The notes under the pieces: model-generated
The model's database searches: none
Told to the model about the DNA's origin: nothing
Seen by the model: only the letters and a program-made list of their open reading frames with translations
In this document: positions 1-10,081 of the stretch, piece by piece
How the letters are laid out: each line of letters begins with the position of its first letter
Position numbering within the stretch: the stretch's first letter is position 1
Assembly: GCA_008704415.1 (NCBI GenBank)
Contig: VXIS01000082.1
Span: 1-64,000, forward strand
Length of the DNA stretch: 64,000 nucleotides
Direction of reading: 5' to 3'
Origin: Sphaerosporella brunnea
Taxonomy: Eukaryota > Ascomycota > Pezizomycetes > Pezizales > Pyronemataceae
Position numbers and translations under genes: made by a program

Positions 1-278
1 GTGAAGGACCGCTCCGAGGGTACAGAGTTTGAGAGTGGAGCTTGAGGGCAAGCTCAGCCATTTCTTCCAGAAATTGGCAGCATTTTTTGATAGTGCCCAG
101 AAATGGCTTTGGCGAAGGAAACGGTCTTGACGGCTCCTGTATTTGGCAAACCGGCTACGTGCTGACATTGGGTTTGCGCAACGCTTCCTGATGGAAAGGC
201 ACACTTTGTCTTTTCGGGCACAAAAGTGACAGGGTCTAAACAGCGAGCAACGGTGTGGATGTCGTCCAACTGCTTAGG
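1..278 (-). pseudogene. hAT transposase C-terminal fragment, cut by the window edge (left-arm copy)
   Basis: This is the mirror image of the hAT fragment at 34862-35331. Only the part inside the palindrome is present, so the coding match stops at base 1 in the middle of the dimerisation domain (around the PSERSF motif). One base is missing near position 67 compared with the right arm. See the right-arm entry for the motifs. Confidence 0.6.
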
Positions 279-280
279 TA

Positions 281-645
281 CCGTATTATCTCGGTCGTAA
301 GGCACGGGCTCTGCCGCGGAAGTATGCTGTATGTAGTAACAATGGGCCGCAGGCTTGGGAGGGCGCTCTAGAGCGGCCCGTTGGTGATGGAGAACGCAAA
401 AATTAGAACCTTAAACAGCGCGGGGTGGTGGAGCGAGATGGAAAGCCAAAGGCAAGCCGATGGAGACAAGGAGGAGACGGCTGGTGAAGAGAGGCTCGCC
501 CGCCGCGCGCTGTCTCCACTTCGCGTTTAAGGTTCTCCTCGATCACCAACATCCACTCTAGAGCGCCCTCCCAAGCCTGCGGCCCATTGTTACTATATAC
601 AGCATACTTCCGCGGCAGAGTTAAAGCCTTAGGACCGAGATACGG
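281..645. mobile_element. TA-flanked MITE with long terminal inverted repeats (left-arm copy)
   Basis: The ends CCGTAT...ATACGG are flanked by TA at 279-280 and 646-647. The inverted arms extend for about 100 bases on each side (roughly 281-390 and 540-645) with a few mismatches and small indels, leaving a loop of about 150 bases. It interrupts the hAT-like sequence, whose reading continues on the outer side. The TA target suggests a Tc1/mariner-superfamily derivative (inference from target site and ends). Confidence 0.75.
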
Positions 646-941
646 TAGGTTAACTCCGGACACCCGCCGAAACTTTCCGTGCCTGAAAAGAGGGCTCGCA
701 AAGGCAAACGCACCTTCCGGTGGAAGTCAGCGAAAATACGGGTGATACACCGTGATGCACCTATTCCCCGCAGTGTCCAGTGCCGAATAGCTAATCACCC
801 TATGACAGTTTTATGCAAAGCTGTAGCTTGAGATTTATTACAATAAAAACCTATGCGAACCTCTATCCTCACTCGGGGGAGATGCATCGTCGTGGACTTA
901 GGAGAGAGTTAGTAGAGCACAGTCTTAGGCCAGAAAGTATA
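646..941. other. Non-coding stretch with a solo transposon-end-like sequence
   Basis: No gene is recognised. Positions 761-800 resemble the terminal repeat of the TA-flanked element at 45750-46671 (shared CCCCGCAGTGT and AGTGCCGAA), so this may be a relic end of the same family. The rest shows nothing I can name. Confidence 0.4.
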
Positions 942-990
942 CCGTATTATCCCGGTTGCGCGGCTTCTAAATTTTTTTGCTGTATATAGT
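942..990. repeat. CCGTAT-type transposon terminal repeat upstream of the HTH ORF
   Basis: CCGTATTATCCCGG is preceded by TA at 940-941 and resembles the ends of the MITE at 281-645 and of the element at 51106-51621. It lies about 70 bases upstream of the helix-turn-helix ORF. This fits the 5' end of a larger element whose other end I could not find downstream. Confidence 0.5.
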
Positions 991-1010
991 TCAGGCGAGC
1001 GGGCGAGACT

Positions 1011-1835
1011 TTGCAGAAACTTAAACCGAGGGAGGAAGCGGGGGTGAGGCGGCGGCACGAACGTTATGCCACTGGTAGCGAACCCCCGTGGCCAGTAGGG
1101 GAAGCTATGCCACCAGAGATCAAGACAGGACCGAAGAGAATTGCTGTAGCGGAGAGGGTGGCGAGCGGACGAATGCCCACCCTGGCACATCGCGTGCCGG
1201 ACCGGAGTTTCGCTACCAGCAACAAGCGGCGCAAGACCTACACCGACAAGCAGAAGATACAGATTCTCCATCTGAAGCGTACAGCATGGGTACCGGACCC
1301 CGAGAACGACGAAAAAGCCAGGCGAACACCTTCATGGGAGGAGATAGAGCAGTGGACGGGCATTCCAGGAGATACGGCGATGAAATGGCCTGCCCAAGAA
1401 GCTATAATCCTCGAAGGGCGCGAAATGGGCAGACAAAAAATTGTTGTTGGCGACCGGCACCAGCCTGGACCTCAAGCGGAGCAAGATGACGAGGAGATAG
1501 ATGCGGTAGACGATCATCACCCTGATCTCGAATACGTCGGACCAGATGAGATCCCTCAGCAGCAACCACGGCCTCAGCCTGCAGCAGGACCTCTACGACG
1601 AAACCGAAGGGAAAACCCCCTTTGGGATGTTCCGGCTAGGGCTCATGTCTATGGACAGCTTGTTGTTTCCCCCACTGGCAGGCGCGCCGCTGGTAAAACC
1701 AACTATCGCACTCAGAGCTATCTCCCACCGGATGATCCTCTATGGGATATACCAGCTACGCAACATACTACTGGCCAGAGAGGAACTCCTCATGGGTCTG
1801 CTGCCTTTTGGTGGTCGAAGAAGGCTTGGGAATAA
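1011..1835 (+). CDS. HTH-like protein linked to CCGTAT-ended transposons (left-arm copy)
   Basis: The open frame has 274 codons. The first in-frame ATG is at 1107 (MPPEIKTG), giving 243 aa. A basic block (SNKRRKTYTDKQKIQIL) is followed by PSWEEIEQWTGIP, which reads like a DNA-binding helix-turn-helix of transposase type (inference). The stretch GPKRIAVAER...KIQIL aligns with GPKKVSVADK...KIEIL in the ORF inside the TIR element at 51106-51621, and a related terminal repeat lies just upstream. The second half is acidic, then Pro/Gln-rich, and holds two copies of a motif of the form (E/D)(N/D)PLWD(V/I)PA. No DDE catalytic domain is visible, so this is a DNA-binding part or a derived protein. It ends with a TAA at 1833-1835. 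Confidence 0.5.
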   Translation: MQKLKPREEAGVRRRHERYATGSEPPWPVGEAMPPEIKTGPKRIAVAERVASGRMPTLAHRVPDRSFATSNKRRKTYTDKQKIQILHLKRTAWVPDPENDEKARRTPSWEEIEQWTGIPGDTAMKWPAQEAIILEGREMGRQKIVVGDRHQPGPQAEQDDEEIDAVDDHHPDLEYVGPDEIPQQQPRPQPAAGPLRRNRRENPLWDVPARAHVYGQLVVSPTGRRAAGKTNYRTQSYLPPDDPLWDIPATQHTTGQRGTPHGSAAFWWSKKAWE

Positions 1836-2887
1836 GGTCTGATATCCCGACTGCACATTGAATTTGGGTCGTTTCGCTGACTCCTGGGATTTTCAAAATT
1901 CAGTTTCCTGCGGGGGCACGTCAAGGCGATTTGGTTCATCTGCTTTGGATGGAAGCTCGTTGAGATAGGTATTGAGGAAAGCGAAGCAGGCCTAGGTGAT
2001 AGGAGCAAATATTGAATGAGCGGTCTACCTAGACTATGCACCTAAGAGGGTATAAAGATGAATTTAAGTGAAGCCCATCAAGGTAGAGCCCGCGACGGGA
2101 GCCAATCATAATATATCACTCGTCCGCCAAGCTGTCTCCTTCGGAGTTTCTGTCTCCCACCATTTTGGCTTTCATGGTCGGATAGGTTTCAATTTATGGT
2201 GCACGCAGTGTAATAAAGGGGGTGTAAGAAGATACGCTGTGTACCCGCCCCACCAAAGTTCAGTCGGTCGGAACCATAACCCAGCGATCGCGGGACCGTT
2301 TTTAGAGTTGTTCAGATAGGCGAATCAACAAAAACAGAGTTACTAGAAGACACAGGAGAATTTTTTCTCTCTCACTCAAAAGTTTTATACCGACCTGCTT
2401 CGGCCTGTGTGGTGGTGCACAGCACGGTTTTCACCATACAAAATCCTCTTATTTGCTTGCATTCTACTACTACTTTGTACTGCTATCGGCAAACTAAACA
2501 AAAGCGGCCCTAAATCACTCCGCTTCTATGTTCGCTATCCGAAGGTCCCTCGTCGCTTCCACCACCTTTATAGACCGCGTGCACCATAGTAGGAGGGAGA
2601 TAAAGGCTGAATGTTATTCCTAAGGCTGTACAGGCTCGGGAAGGCTGACGACAATCTTCACCCCCCCAAGAAACTATCAACGCTGCTAAGAAACTCGCCA
2701 AGCTCCTCCCATTACATCAAAATACTCTCGAAATGGCAAAGGAGAACACTCAAAGGACTGTACAGTTTTCTAACCATAATAGCAAGTATGACAATTTGTA
2801 AGCAAGACGGAAGTAAAGTAGTAGGCAGAAAAATTGGGGACAGCCAGTACTTAAGAACCTTGAGGTTTGTGAACTGAAACGTTTGCA
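1836..2887. other. Unassigned sequence
   Basis: Several short overlapping open frames occur on both strands. None has a recognisable domain. A possible coding patch near 2670-2790 (frame with AAKKLAKLLPL and MAKENTQRT) is closed by stops. I see no repeat ends. Confidence 0.3.
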
Positions 2888-3145
2888 TCACCTTACCAAA
2901 GCCCCACTCAACTGTTTAGCCATGTAGGCATTGAAAGTTCGTTCATCAGCAGTGAGTGCTATTCCTCGGCTTTTGCGGTAGGTACTCATCACTCCATCCT
3001 CCAAAAAGAATGCCTTTTTTCCGAATAAATGCATTCTATCCCGTCCCTCATCCATCGCCTTTTCTACTACTAAGTCTTGCATGCCCTCCTTCCATATTCC
3101 CCCAATCTCCCCTGCTACCTTCATAAGATCCGTGTAGGCCGGCAA
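2888..3145 (-). CDS. Unrecognised 85-codon ORF (left-arm copy)
   Basis: The composition looks coding (LFGKKAFFLEDGVMSTYRKS), without low-complexity sequence. No family is recognised. The initiating codon and any upstream exon are uncertain. It may be a fragment of a longer degraded gene. Confidence 0.25.
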   Translation of the reverse strand: MPAYTDLMKVAGEIGGIWKEGMQDLVVEKAMDEGRDRMHLFGKKAFFLEDGVMSTYRKSRGIALTADERTFNAYMAKQLSGALVR

Positions 3146-3881
3146 GAGGCCACGCCGAGATACTGCATCGAGTGTATGTGTTTACGACTGGACCATAACT
3201 TTCGCTAATCAGCCGTTTCCGGGCGAGGATGATCTACATGAGTTTCAAACGGACGCGACCGGCGATGCCTTATTGAAAAAAAGGGGGCTTAGCGAGGAAA
3301 ACAGAATCGACAAATCTCCCATCGCTTCGGAAACTTAACCCTCAAGTCACATGATGCTGGGCCGACCCCAAGTTCCCAATGGTAAGGTATAGCGGCCTGG
3401 GGGACTGAATGGGTGGTAGTTAAGCAGCGCCTCAAGGCGAACATGAGGGGCACCATCAGGCAAGCTGTCCTGCACCTCCCACCACCAGTCGCCGGTGCGA
3501 TAATACCGTTGTCCGTTTTTCTGAGGTTATCAACAGCTTAGTCAAAGCCTTTTTTGGCTTGTGTCGTGAATGACCGCCAGCGACCGAGCCGCATCACAAA
3601 CTGGTGGTTATGTCATCACCAACCACTCTGCTCTACACATCGCTCAGATATTATGATCAACTTCGTGGGCTTTGATCCTCTCGCGGAGATTAGGAATAAA
3701 CGAAAAGAAATTATATATGAACCCAGCAACCAGGATTGGTTCAATGATGGATTTGACGCATTCTTGAGACTTTGCCTTTAAGGTTTGTCAGAAAGAGCCC
3801 CTCACATCCTTTCGTCTCAACCTCCTCATCACACTGCACCTGCAACCTTCTCTACCCATCACTACACACCTGCAACCAACC
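3146..3881. other. Unassigned sequence upstream of the two-exon gene
   Basis: No gene is recognised. The last 70 bases (3810-3881) are rich in CT and CAC, ending in the start context ACCAACCATG. This fits a fungal 5' leader but is not specific. Confidence 0.3.
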
Positions 3882-4672
3882 ATGCCCCGAGGCAAAAATA
3901 AAGCCCGCAAAGCCAGCGCGCGTAAAGCCGAGAAGAATCCGGAGGCTCTCAACGACTCGGAAAAGACCCCCGATCCTGTACCCCACTGCCCCCCGAGTAC
4001 CGAAGAAGCGAAGAGCAACCCGTACACCTCTGAGATAACTCCGGAGGTGCTACGAATATGTCCGCTGCGAGAAACGCTACGAAATCGTCACCCTGGTGTC
4101 TATCACCCTTCACGCTGCTCTCCTCTCCTACTACTTTGTCCAGTTCTAATTTTTTGGCCCATAAGTTTCGACGTTGCCTCGGTTCGGGTCAGGGCTTGCC
4201 CAGCACATTGGTCCTCGGAAAACCCTTCAACGATTTTCTCAAGTCCTGCGAATCCCCACATCTAGATCGTTTTCTGGGTTCCCACCGAAAGCACCGCGAG
4301 TTGATGTTTTCGGTATTCGATGATGAGCAAGTCTACGTCCGGCCAACTATGCAGGATTCCCTCACGGTGAAGATGGCGTGCGACGCAACAAACCCTTCGA
4401 TGCCGGAATTCATGCATATCATTCGTTGGTGTCTCGGTATTGAGGAGGGTCAGTCAGTGCCGGTTGAACTTATGGATCGAAACTACCACGACTGCGTGAG
4501 AGAGAATTTTCGGCGTCTCAAGGCGACACAGATGGCATTCTTCGTTGAGGTCACGATGTGGGAGGATGAAGGACGTGAAGAGTGGGAAAAATCTGTGAGG
4601 AGTCATGTCGCTCGGAAACAGAAGCAGTTGCTAGCGGAGATACCGATGCAGGCAACAACAAACTGTATCTGA
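3882..4672 (+). CDS. Probable two-exon gene, unknown function (left-arm copy)
   Basis: The ATG at 3882 has a good context and opens a lysine/alanine-rich N-terminus (MPRGKNKARKASARKAEKN). That frame loses coding character near 4095, while another frame from about 4166 runs to TGA at 4670-4672 with a regular alpha/beta-like composition (LMFSVFDDEQVYVRPTM, MAFFVEVTMWEDEGREEW). An intron fits the switch. The acceptor ATAAG at 4161-4165 follows a branch-like TTCTAAT at 4144-4150, and donors at 4047 or 4098 both keep the frame. The exact donor is unresolved. The protein would be roughly 220-235 aa, with a basic N-terminus. No domain is recognised. Confidence 0.5.
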
Positions 4673-7494
4673 GCGTTCATCGGGCATGAGTTGGATCGTG
4701 TACTTCCATTCAGCCTGGTTTTTCTTTGCTCTGTATAGTAATTAGTATATGAGTGTTCTGTTGTGGTGTGGTGTGCCATGGAAAATAAAGCTGCAAATTA
4801 CCCTAACTTAAGCTGTGTTGTTGCGCGGGTGTCTGAGGAGCGGGTTGTATCTGGGCTACTTCTCTCCACTCACTCTTCCATCACTCTGTCCCCCCGCCAA
4901 CTGTATCTTCAACTCCACAGCGACCGGCCGCTGCGAATCCGACTTCGACTCCGACGTGTAGCGCCACAATTCTACAGTGAATCGAGCCGCACCTTTGGAA
5001 TCGGCACTGACCACATGAGGCTCAACTGCCAGTTCCCCGCACTCGCGCTCACCGACTCGAACACTTCACCGTGTCAGCTTCGACCACGTCCGCCACCATA
5101 TTCCCTTGCTCTATCACCCGAAGGTAGCGACCGCCCATTGCCCCGCCTTCGCGTCGTCACCGCGACAAGGTCACTCGACGGCGACCTTTACCCACACCGC
5201 TCGACACTCTACCTCCAATCAAAGAATGATTGGCGAATACGACTTTGATTCCACCGGTATTTCCATGGTGCAGCTCCACACGTGCCCGGGTTTGAAGATG
5301 CGTCCTCCGGTTCCATAGTGCGCGCTTACTGTCGTATTTGCTTTCGGGCTGGCTTTACGAGGACGTGAGTACGGTGGCGCATATGCTACGGGCGCGGCTA
5401 GAGACGTTTCGGGATGACTTGGATTGATTCATAGAACAAGGAGAGGTATGGACGTGAGCTTCGATTCTGTGGCCCTCCGGGGTTGAGCTGATGTGAGTAG
5501 ATTGATATGTACGGCTTCGCAAAACACATCGATATCATGGCATGAGTCCTCTCTTCCACAGCCGCGTCAAGTTGCTATAGCAGCACTCCCTAAACTTCAT
5601 ATACGACTCTGCCGCTCAACCACATCGGATATCTGCATTCTTCAGAGCCGGCAGGCATTCAAACTTCATGACACAGTAGCGACGCCTCGACGCTAGCGGG
5701 GGATTTTATGGGTGGGACATAGGATGTGAAACAGGGCGTGTGTCCGGTGGAAGTTGTTGTTTGTACCTACTGACGTTGAGGTTGAGATTGACCTTCCACA
5801 TATGCGGAAATCGACTCGGTCGTCAACTCTACTCATGACTCCCCACGGCCGTGCTCCTCAGCATATCTCATCACACCGCCTCCCATCATCTTTACCTGCT
5901 TTATACGAGACTCTGCCACAGACCACACAGTGAGCGGCCAAGCGGCGAATGCGATGTTGCTTTGAGCGACGCCCCCCCCCCGCCAAACCTTTTAAAATTA
6001 CCCCGTACTTCCGCAATAAGCATAACATTCGACGATACCTTCTCCAATTCCATGGTACATAAACTCGACTGCGTTGTTACTGTCATACTTGCGTTTTGGC
6101 TGGTTTTCGCGAGGGGGCGAGTATGGCGCTGGCTTCCGGTTTTGCTACACTCTGTCGTTCACCCTTAAGCTAATTGATACGGAAAGAAACGATGTTGTGG
6201 TGGAGAACACTGAGCGGGCTTTATCGCTCACTACCAAGCTTAACGCTCTTCAACTGCCCGGAGCTGGACTCACGGCAAGGGATTGGATTAATGAGCGATG
6301 GCATGGGAGTGGTGAGCATCACGGTATGTGGAAACGATGCTTACCGGATCTAGCCGTCAATTAGGAAGAGTGTGAAGCCTCAGAATCTCACTCGTCAATC
6401 AGGTCCGCGCATGTGACGAATATCAAGGAATTTCTTGTGCGGCTTTTTACAATTGGAACACATGTCGTGAAACGCAAAGTTTGGGGCGCTTTTCCGAAAC
6501 CTCATAGTGCAGGAGCCACCTGGGTGATATGATCAAAAGGAATGGCGTTGGCGACAAATGTCTTGAGAGGATCACTCGGCTGAGGATTACTCGGAACAAT
6601 CACCCGGATCATTAGCGGACACCGTCGGCTCAATGGAATCGCGAGATCGCCGCCATTTAGGGGGCGCGGGCCGAGGATCTTTGAGATTTCTCGCTCTTCC
6701 TTATTGGCGAGTAGATCCATCGCGAAACCTACATAGCACAACACTCGGAACCGCGATCGCACTGCGGGCCGGATAGGATACTATGGGAGATGGACACATA
6801 CAGGCGCGAATTTCTGCCGGTCTTCCTGGGTTGCCCTCTCGCTTCCTCCACCGCCTACTGTTGAGTATACTGACGTGTATCATAGGGGAACGTACAGGTG
6901 CAAATTCTGCGTTGTCCCTTACCGCTCACATTGCTGGCTCCTCGCTCACCCCTTTTCCAGCCCCTGAGGGCCGCAAGGACTTTCCTTGAAAGCAGACAGC
7001 GCAGGCGCCACATTGCAGCTGCAGTCGGCTGGAAACACCAAGCCATGCAACAACAGGCCAGACTTATGACAAGTGCAAACTTGAAGGGCTGCCGTTTGAG
7101 TGGAAAAGCTGTGCTCAAGTGAAAAGTTGGTATGGCGAGGGGGGCTCCGATGTCGGTAAGGATAGAGGAACTGTGAGGATGGATACGTTTTTGCTACGGT
7201 GTGAAAAGCAGGGTGGAAGGGGGCGGGGGGCGGGGGCGGGGGCGGAATTGCATCTGTATTTTTGCACCTCGTATTCACGACGCAATGCTGGGGCAGCGAA
7301 AGGCCGGCTTTTCGGTAGGGCGCACTCTCCATAAGAAAAACGAAAAAAACTTACAACCTGTTGGCCTTCCAGTGCCTGGCAATCGAAAAACTCATCATCT
7401 CAAAAGACTACTTCCTCCGAGTCCTTGGAGTCATCATGTGTCACTCGTACCTAACTATCCTTGCGGAAAAATCTCCAAAAAGTACGGTACGCAC
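4673..7494. other. Degenerate, partly self-repeating sequence with no confident gene
   Basis: Parts of 5215-5420 resemble 5930-6150. The clearest match is TTACTGTCGTATTTGCTTTC against TTACTGTCATACTTGCGTTT, each followed by a GGCTGG and CGAG block. Two open frames look mildly coding (the end of 6074-6364, plus strand; 6502-6762, minus strand), but neither begins with ATG and neither has a known domain. A C9 run lies near 5970 and a G/C-rich run near 7220-7240. Confidence 0.3.
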
Positions 7495-7988
7495 ATTCGC
7501 GGCAAGCCACCTATGGACGGGACGCCGAAAAGATGATAAGTGCTGGTGGTGTGGAAAGGGCGCCACCCAGACCCGCAGCCATCTCTTCAAGTTTTGCAGG
7601 CGATGGAAGGCAAAGCAGATGGTGCTGTGGAAAGCGGTCAAAGACGCTACCCAGGAGGGTGGGGGACCGAAGCGCTGGCCGTCCACCTCAGTGGTCGATC
7701 TGCTGGCGGACGACAGGTGCACGGAGGCAGTGTTGGTTTTCCTTCGCAGTACCAAGATTGGATGTTGGCCCGACAAGGGCACCATGTAATGACCTCTACT
7801 TTTCCTTGGTGTGTGCGTCTTATCTGGTGCGATTTTCCTTTTTCTATTTCCTTGGGGGGGCCGCAGACCCCGGTAGCGGGTCTTGTATGACCCGGGGGGT
7901 AGCATAGTCTCTTCTCTTCCCATATGTCATGACCGCAAGCGGCCGAATACAATATGATTAAAACAAAACAAATTCGCGGCAAGCCACC
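7495..7988 (+). mobile_element. 5'-truncated LINE insertion with 17-bp target duplication (left-arm copy A)
   Basis: ATTCGCGGCAAGCCACC occurs at 7495-7511 and again at 7972-7988. Between the copies (7512-7971) is the 3' end of a non-LTR retrotransposon: the last coding segment, a 3' UTR with the GACCGCAAGCGGCCGAATAC hairpin-like sequence, and an A-rich tail ending AAAACAAAACAA. Perfect direct repeats and abrupt 5' truncation are the hallmarks of target-primed reverse transcription. Confidence 0.9.
7513..7789 (+). pseudogene. C-terminus of LINE ORF2 (reverse transcriptase protein tail)
   Basis: The frame starts at the truncation point and ends with TAA at 7787-7789. It contains the Cys/His motif CWWCGKGATQTRSHLFKFC, a CX2C...HX4C pattern placed at the end of many fungal LINE ORF2 proteins. 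This is followed by LWKAV and LLADDRCTEAVLVFL, which are shared with the LINE copy at 13033 and the fragment at 57718. The reverse transcriptase domain itself is absent, so this copy cannot move by itself. Confidence 0.85.
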
Positions 7989-8170
7989 CACTGTCCAGTG
8001 TGGGTATACCCGATGGAAATTTCCCGGTACGGATGCTCCCGCGCTCACCCCAGGAGCGGTGAGCGGTGGAGTCTGTGCATGGTCCCACAATTCCACGTGC
8101 ACATTCCGGAGTTTCTTCCGGTGGCTGACATTGCAAGGTGATAGGTCAGCACGACAATGCAGGCGCCACA

Positions 8171-8257
8171 TTTTTTTGTTTGTTTGTTTGTTTGTTGTTT
8201 GTAGTCAAGTTTGTTGTCTGTATGCGACCCGCGCGAACGATCATGACAGACCCACTA
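8171..8257 (-). mobile_element. LINE-like 3' tail repeat (left-arm copy)
   Basis: On the minus strand this reads GGTCTGTCATGATCGTTCGC..., then CAAACTTGACTAC and a (CAAA)n tail. The same unit occurs at 16081-16139, 61632-61694 and 63929-63975. The A-rich simple tail suggests the 3' end of a second non-LTR or SINE family. A 12-bp inverted repeat TGCAGGCGCCAC lies on both sides (8158-8169 and 8329-8340). Confidence 0.5.
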
Positions 8258-8579
8258 CTCATCCCCGCGCCCTTCCCAGCCCGCAAATACTCCGTTCGCG
8301 TTATCAGATATGCAGCGCCTCCAAATGCGTGGCGCCTGCAGCGCGGTCGTTTTGTGAGTATCCTGTTAGAAAGCGCCCGCCGCTGAAGATACGTGCAAAA
8401 TCTCTGCTCGCACGCCCTATTCAGCAGCCATGGTCCGGCAAATGCTATTATAGAGTGCCCACACCCCACCACCCCCAAGGTGGGCCGTCGGACCAGTTCC
8501 TTCTTTGCAAAAGTACCGTATAGCACTCGTTGTCGCCGGCGATTACAAACATCACCCACTGCAAAGGTAAACACCTTCG

Positions 8580-9062
8580 ATGGATGATCCCAAGGTAAAC
8601 CCACCTCCGCCTCCTCCTCCTCCTCCTCCCCAGCAGGCCACTAACATCCGCCAGCCCCACCACCGCATCGTCTGCGAGACCTGCGTAAACACCCCCTCAG
8701 TGTGTGTTTGCCCACCAGCCGACAGGCGCAGCATCCAGCTTCCGCTGTCCTCAGCTGCGGTCCGCCGGCATCTCGACCAGCTTCGAAATGCGTATCTCGA
8801 ATATCCGGCACCGATCCGCATCGCGGATGTAATACGCTGGAGGAACCTGCTGGAGGAGGCGGTGAAGGCTGCCAATGGGGTTATCGAGGAGCAAGCGCTG
8901 GTCCCCGAAATGGGCTGCAATTCGGCAAACCCGTCCGGTCGTTTGGCGGGTGTAGATAAGGCCACCGCTACGGATCCGGATGTTGCGCTTGCTGCTAGCG
9001 ACTGGAGCATTATGGACCTGCGGAGGGCTCAAACTCTGGCTCAGTTCTTGAGTGAAGACTAG
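8580..9062 (+). CDS. Hypothetical 160-aa protein with polyproline stretch (left-arm copy)
   Basis: The frame is intact from ATG at 8580 to TAG at 9060-9062, and is identical in the other arm. The N-terminus has a run of ten prolines (residues 8-17) encoded by a CTC repeat. A short cysteine cluster follows (CETCVNTPSVCVC, residues 32-44). A helical segment (residues about 58-100, HLDQLRNAYLEYP, RWRNLLEEAVKAANGVIEE) precedes a C-terminal helix ending LAQFLSED. No family is recognised. The paired cysteines could bind a metal, but this is not established. Confidence 0.5.
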   Translation: MDDPKVNPPPPPPPPPPQQATNIRQPHHRIVCETCVNTPSVCVCPPADRRSIQLPLSSAAVRRHLDQLRNAYLEYPAPIRIADVIRWRNLLEEAVKAANGVIEEQALVPEMGCNSANPSGRLAGVDKATATDPDVALAASDWSIMDLRRAQTLAQFLSED

Positions 9063-9766
9063 GTTGAGCACGGTTTTTTTTTGGTTTTTTTTTCTTCTTG
9101 GGAGCCCCGCGGGGAGGGGGGGGCGATTTGTCTACGTAGGTAGTTAGTTGCCTGTCTTCCCTGTCTTCCTTCTCTCGGTATTCCTTTTCGACGGGTCTGC
9201 GTATTATCATTATTATTATTAACACCACATACATGTCAACATTCACATTATTGTATGGGCCCTAAGGCTCAAATGACCATTTTTCCAAAACCGCCGTCCC
9301 GGCCCCTGCTAAGGTGAAAGGTATGCCTTCGAATAAAAGAGTTGAAAGGCCTCGTGATTTGCTGTGCTGTAAGTTGAATAACACGCATAGTATCGATGTC
9401 TCCGGCAATACTTCAAGTGATTTGCCTGAACAGAGTGCGAGCGCGGACTTTTGGCAGCGATAGAAAACAAGCGCAGGCTCGCTTAGGCGGTCATTTGGGA
9501 GTGGGCACCAATTTGTATCACAACAATGCAAAGGAACAAATAGCATGACCTAGAGTACATCAGAAAGTCCCCAACTCCAAGTTGTTACTCGGCACAAAAC
9601 GAAAAGGTCTTCAACTCGAACGCATCGTCACAGGCCTTCTTTCTGTAGTTACCGCTTTCAAAGCCCTACCATCCGCCATGAGCACCTGCAAAGCCACCCT
9701 AATCATCCCCTTCTCCGTTTTCGCAAACGGCTTGGTCAACGCAGTTTTTTCCCCCATCGTCGTAAA

Positions 9767-10081
9767 ATGGCTGCCGGAGATGAGGAGAGGCCTCAAAGGA
9801 TGGCCAAAAAACGTCGGTTGCGCGCACTTGCTAAGGAGTTCGCACCGATTGTCGAGAGGGTTTCCAGAAATTTCGATAATGCACAGGTAATACTTGAGGA
9901 CCTTATGCAAGATTTGGGGATTGAGTTCGAGGAGTCGGAGTCGGGGTCGGAAGCGGAGTCGGATGAGGATGAGGTCAAAGACCAGCAGGAAGTATTGATT
10001 GAAGTCAATGCGGAAGAAGCGGTTGTAAGGGAGGATGGAAGTCGCTTGAGGAGGCACCTTCGCCGCGCAAATTGTTGGTGA
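9767..10081 (+). CDS. Hypothetical 104-aa charged protein (left-arm copy)
   Basis: The ATG at 9767 sits in the context AAAATGG. A basic start (MAKKRRLRALAKEF) leads into a helical segment (IVERVSRNFDNAQVILEDL), an acidic Ser/Glu tract (ESESGSEAESDEDE) and a basic tail. It ends with TGA at 10079-10081. The composition suits a nuclear protein or a transposon-encoded accessory protein, but nothing identifies it. The opposite frame over the same DNA is a shadow. Confidence 0.4.
   Translation: MAAGDEERPQRMAKKRRLRALAKEFAPIVERVSRNFDNAQVILEDLMQDLGIEFEESESGSEAESDEDEVKDQQEVLIEVNAEEAVVREDGSRLRRHLRRANCW

Noticed and set aside
1332..1565. Antisense and alternative-frame ORFs over 1011-1835, 8580-9062 and 9767-10081
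   Set aside because: These are shadows of the better frames: biased composition, no ATG or domain, and they overlap stronger coding signal.
7204..7248. G-rich tract as a regulatory G-quadruplex
   Set aside because: It is a simple GGGGGCGGG repeat in unassigned sequence, with no gene nearby. The C-runs at 58656, 59745 and 61040 are treated the same way.
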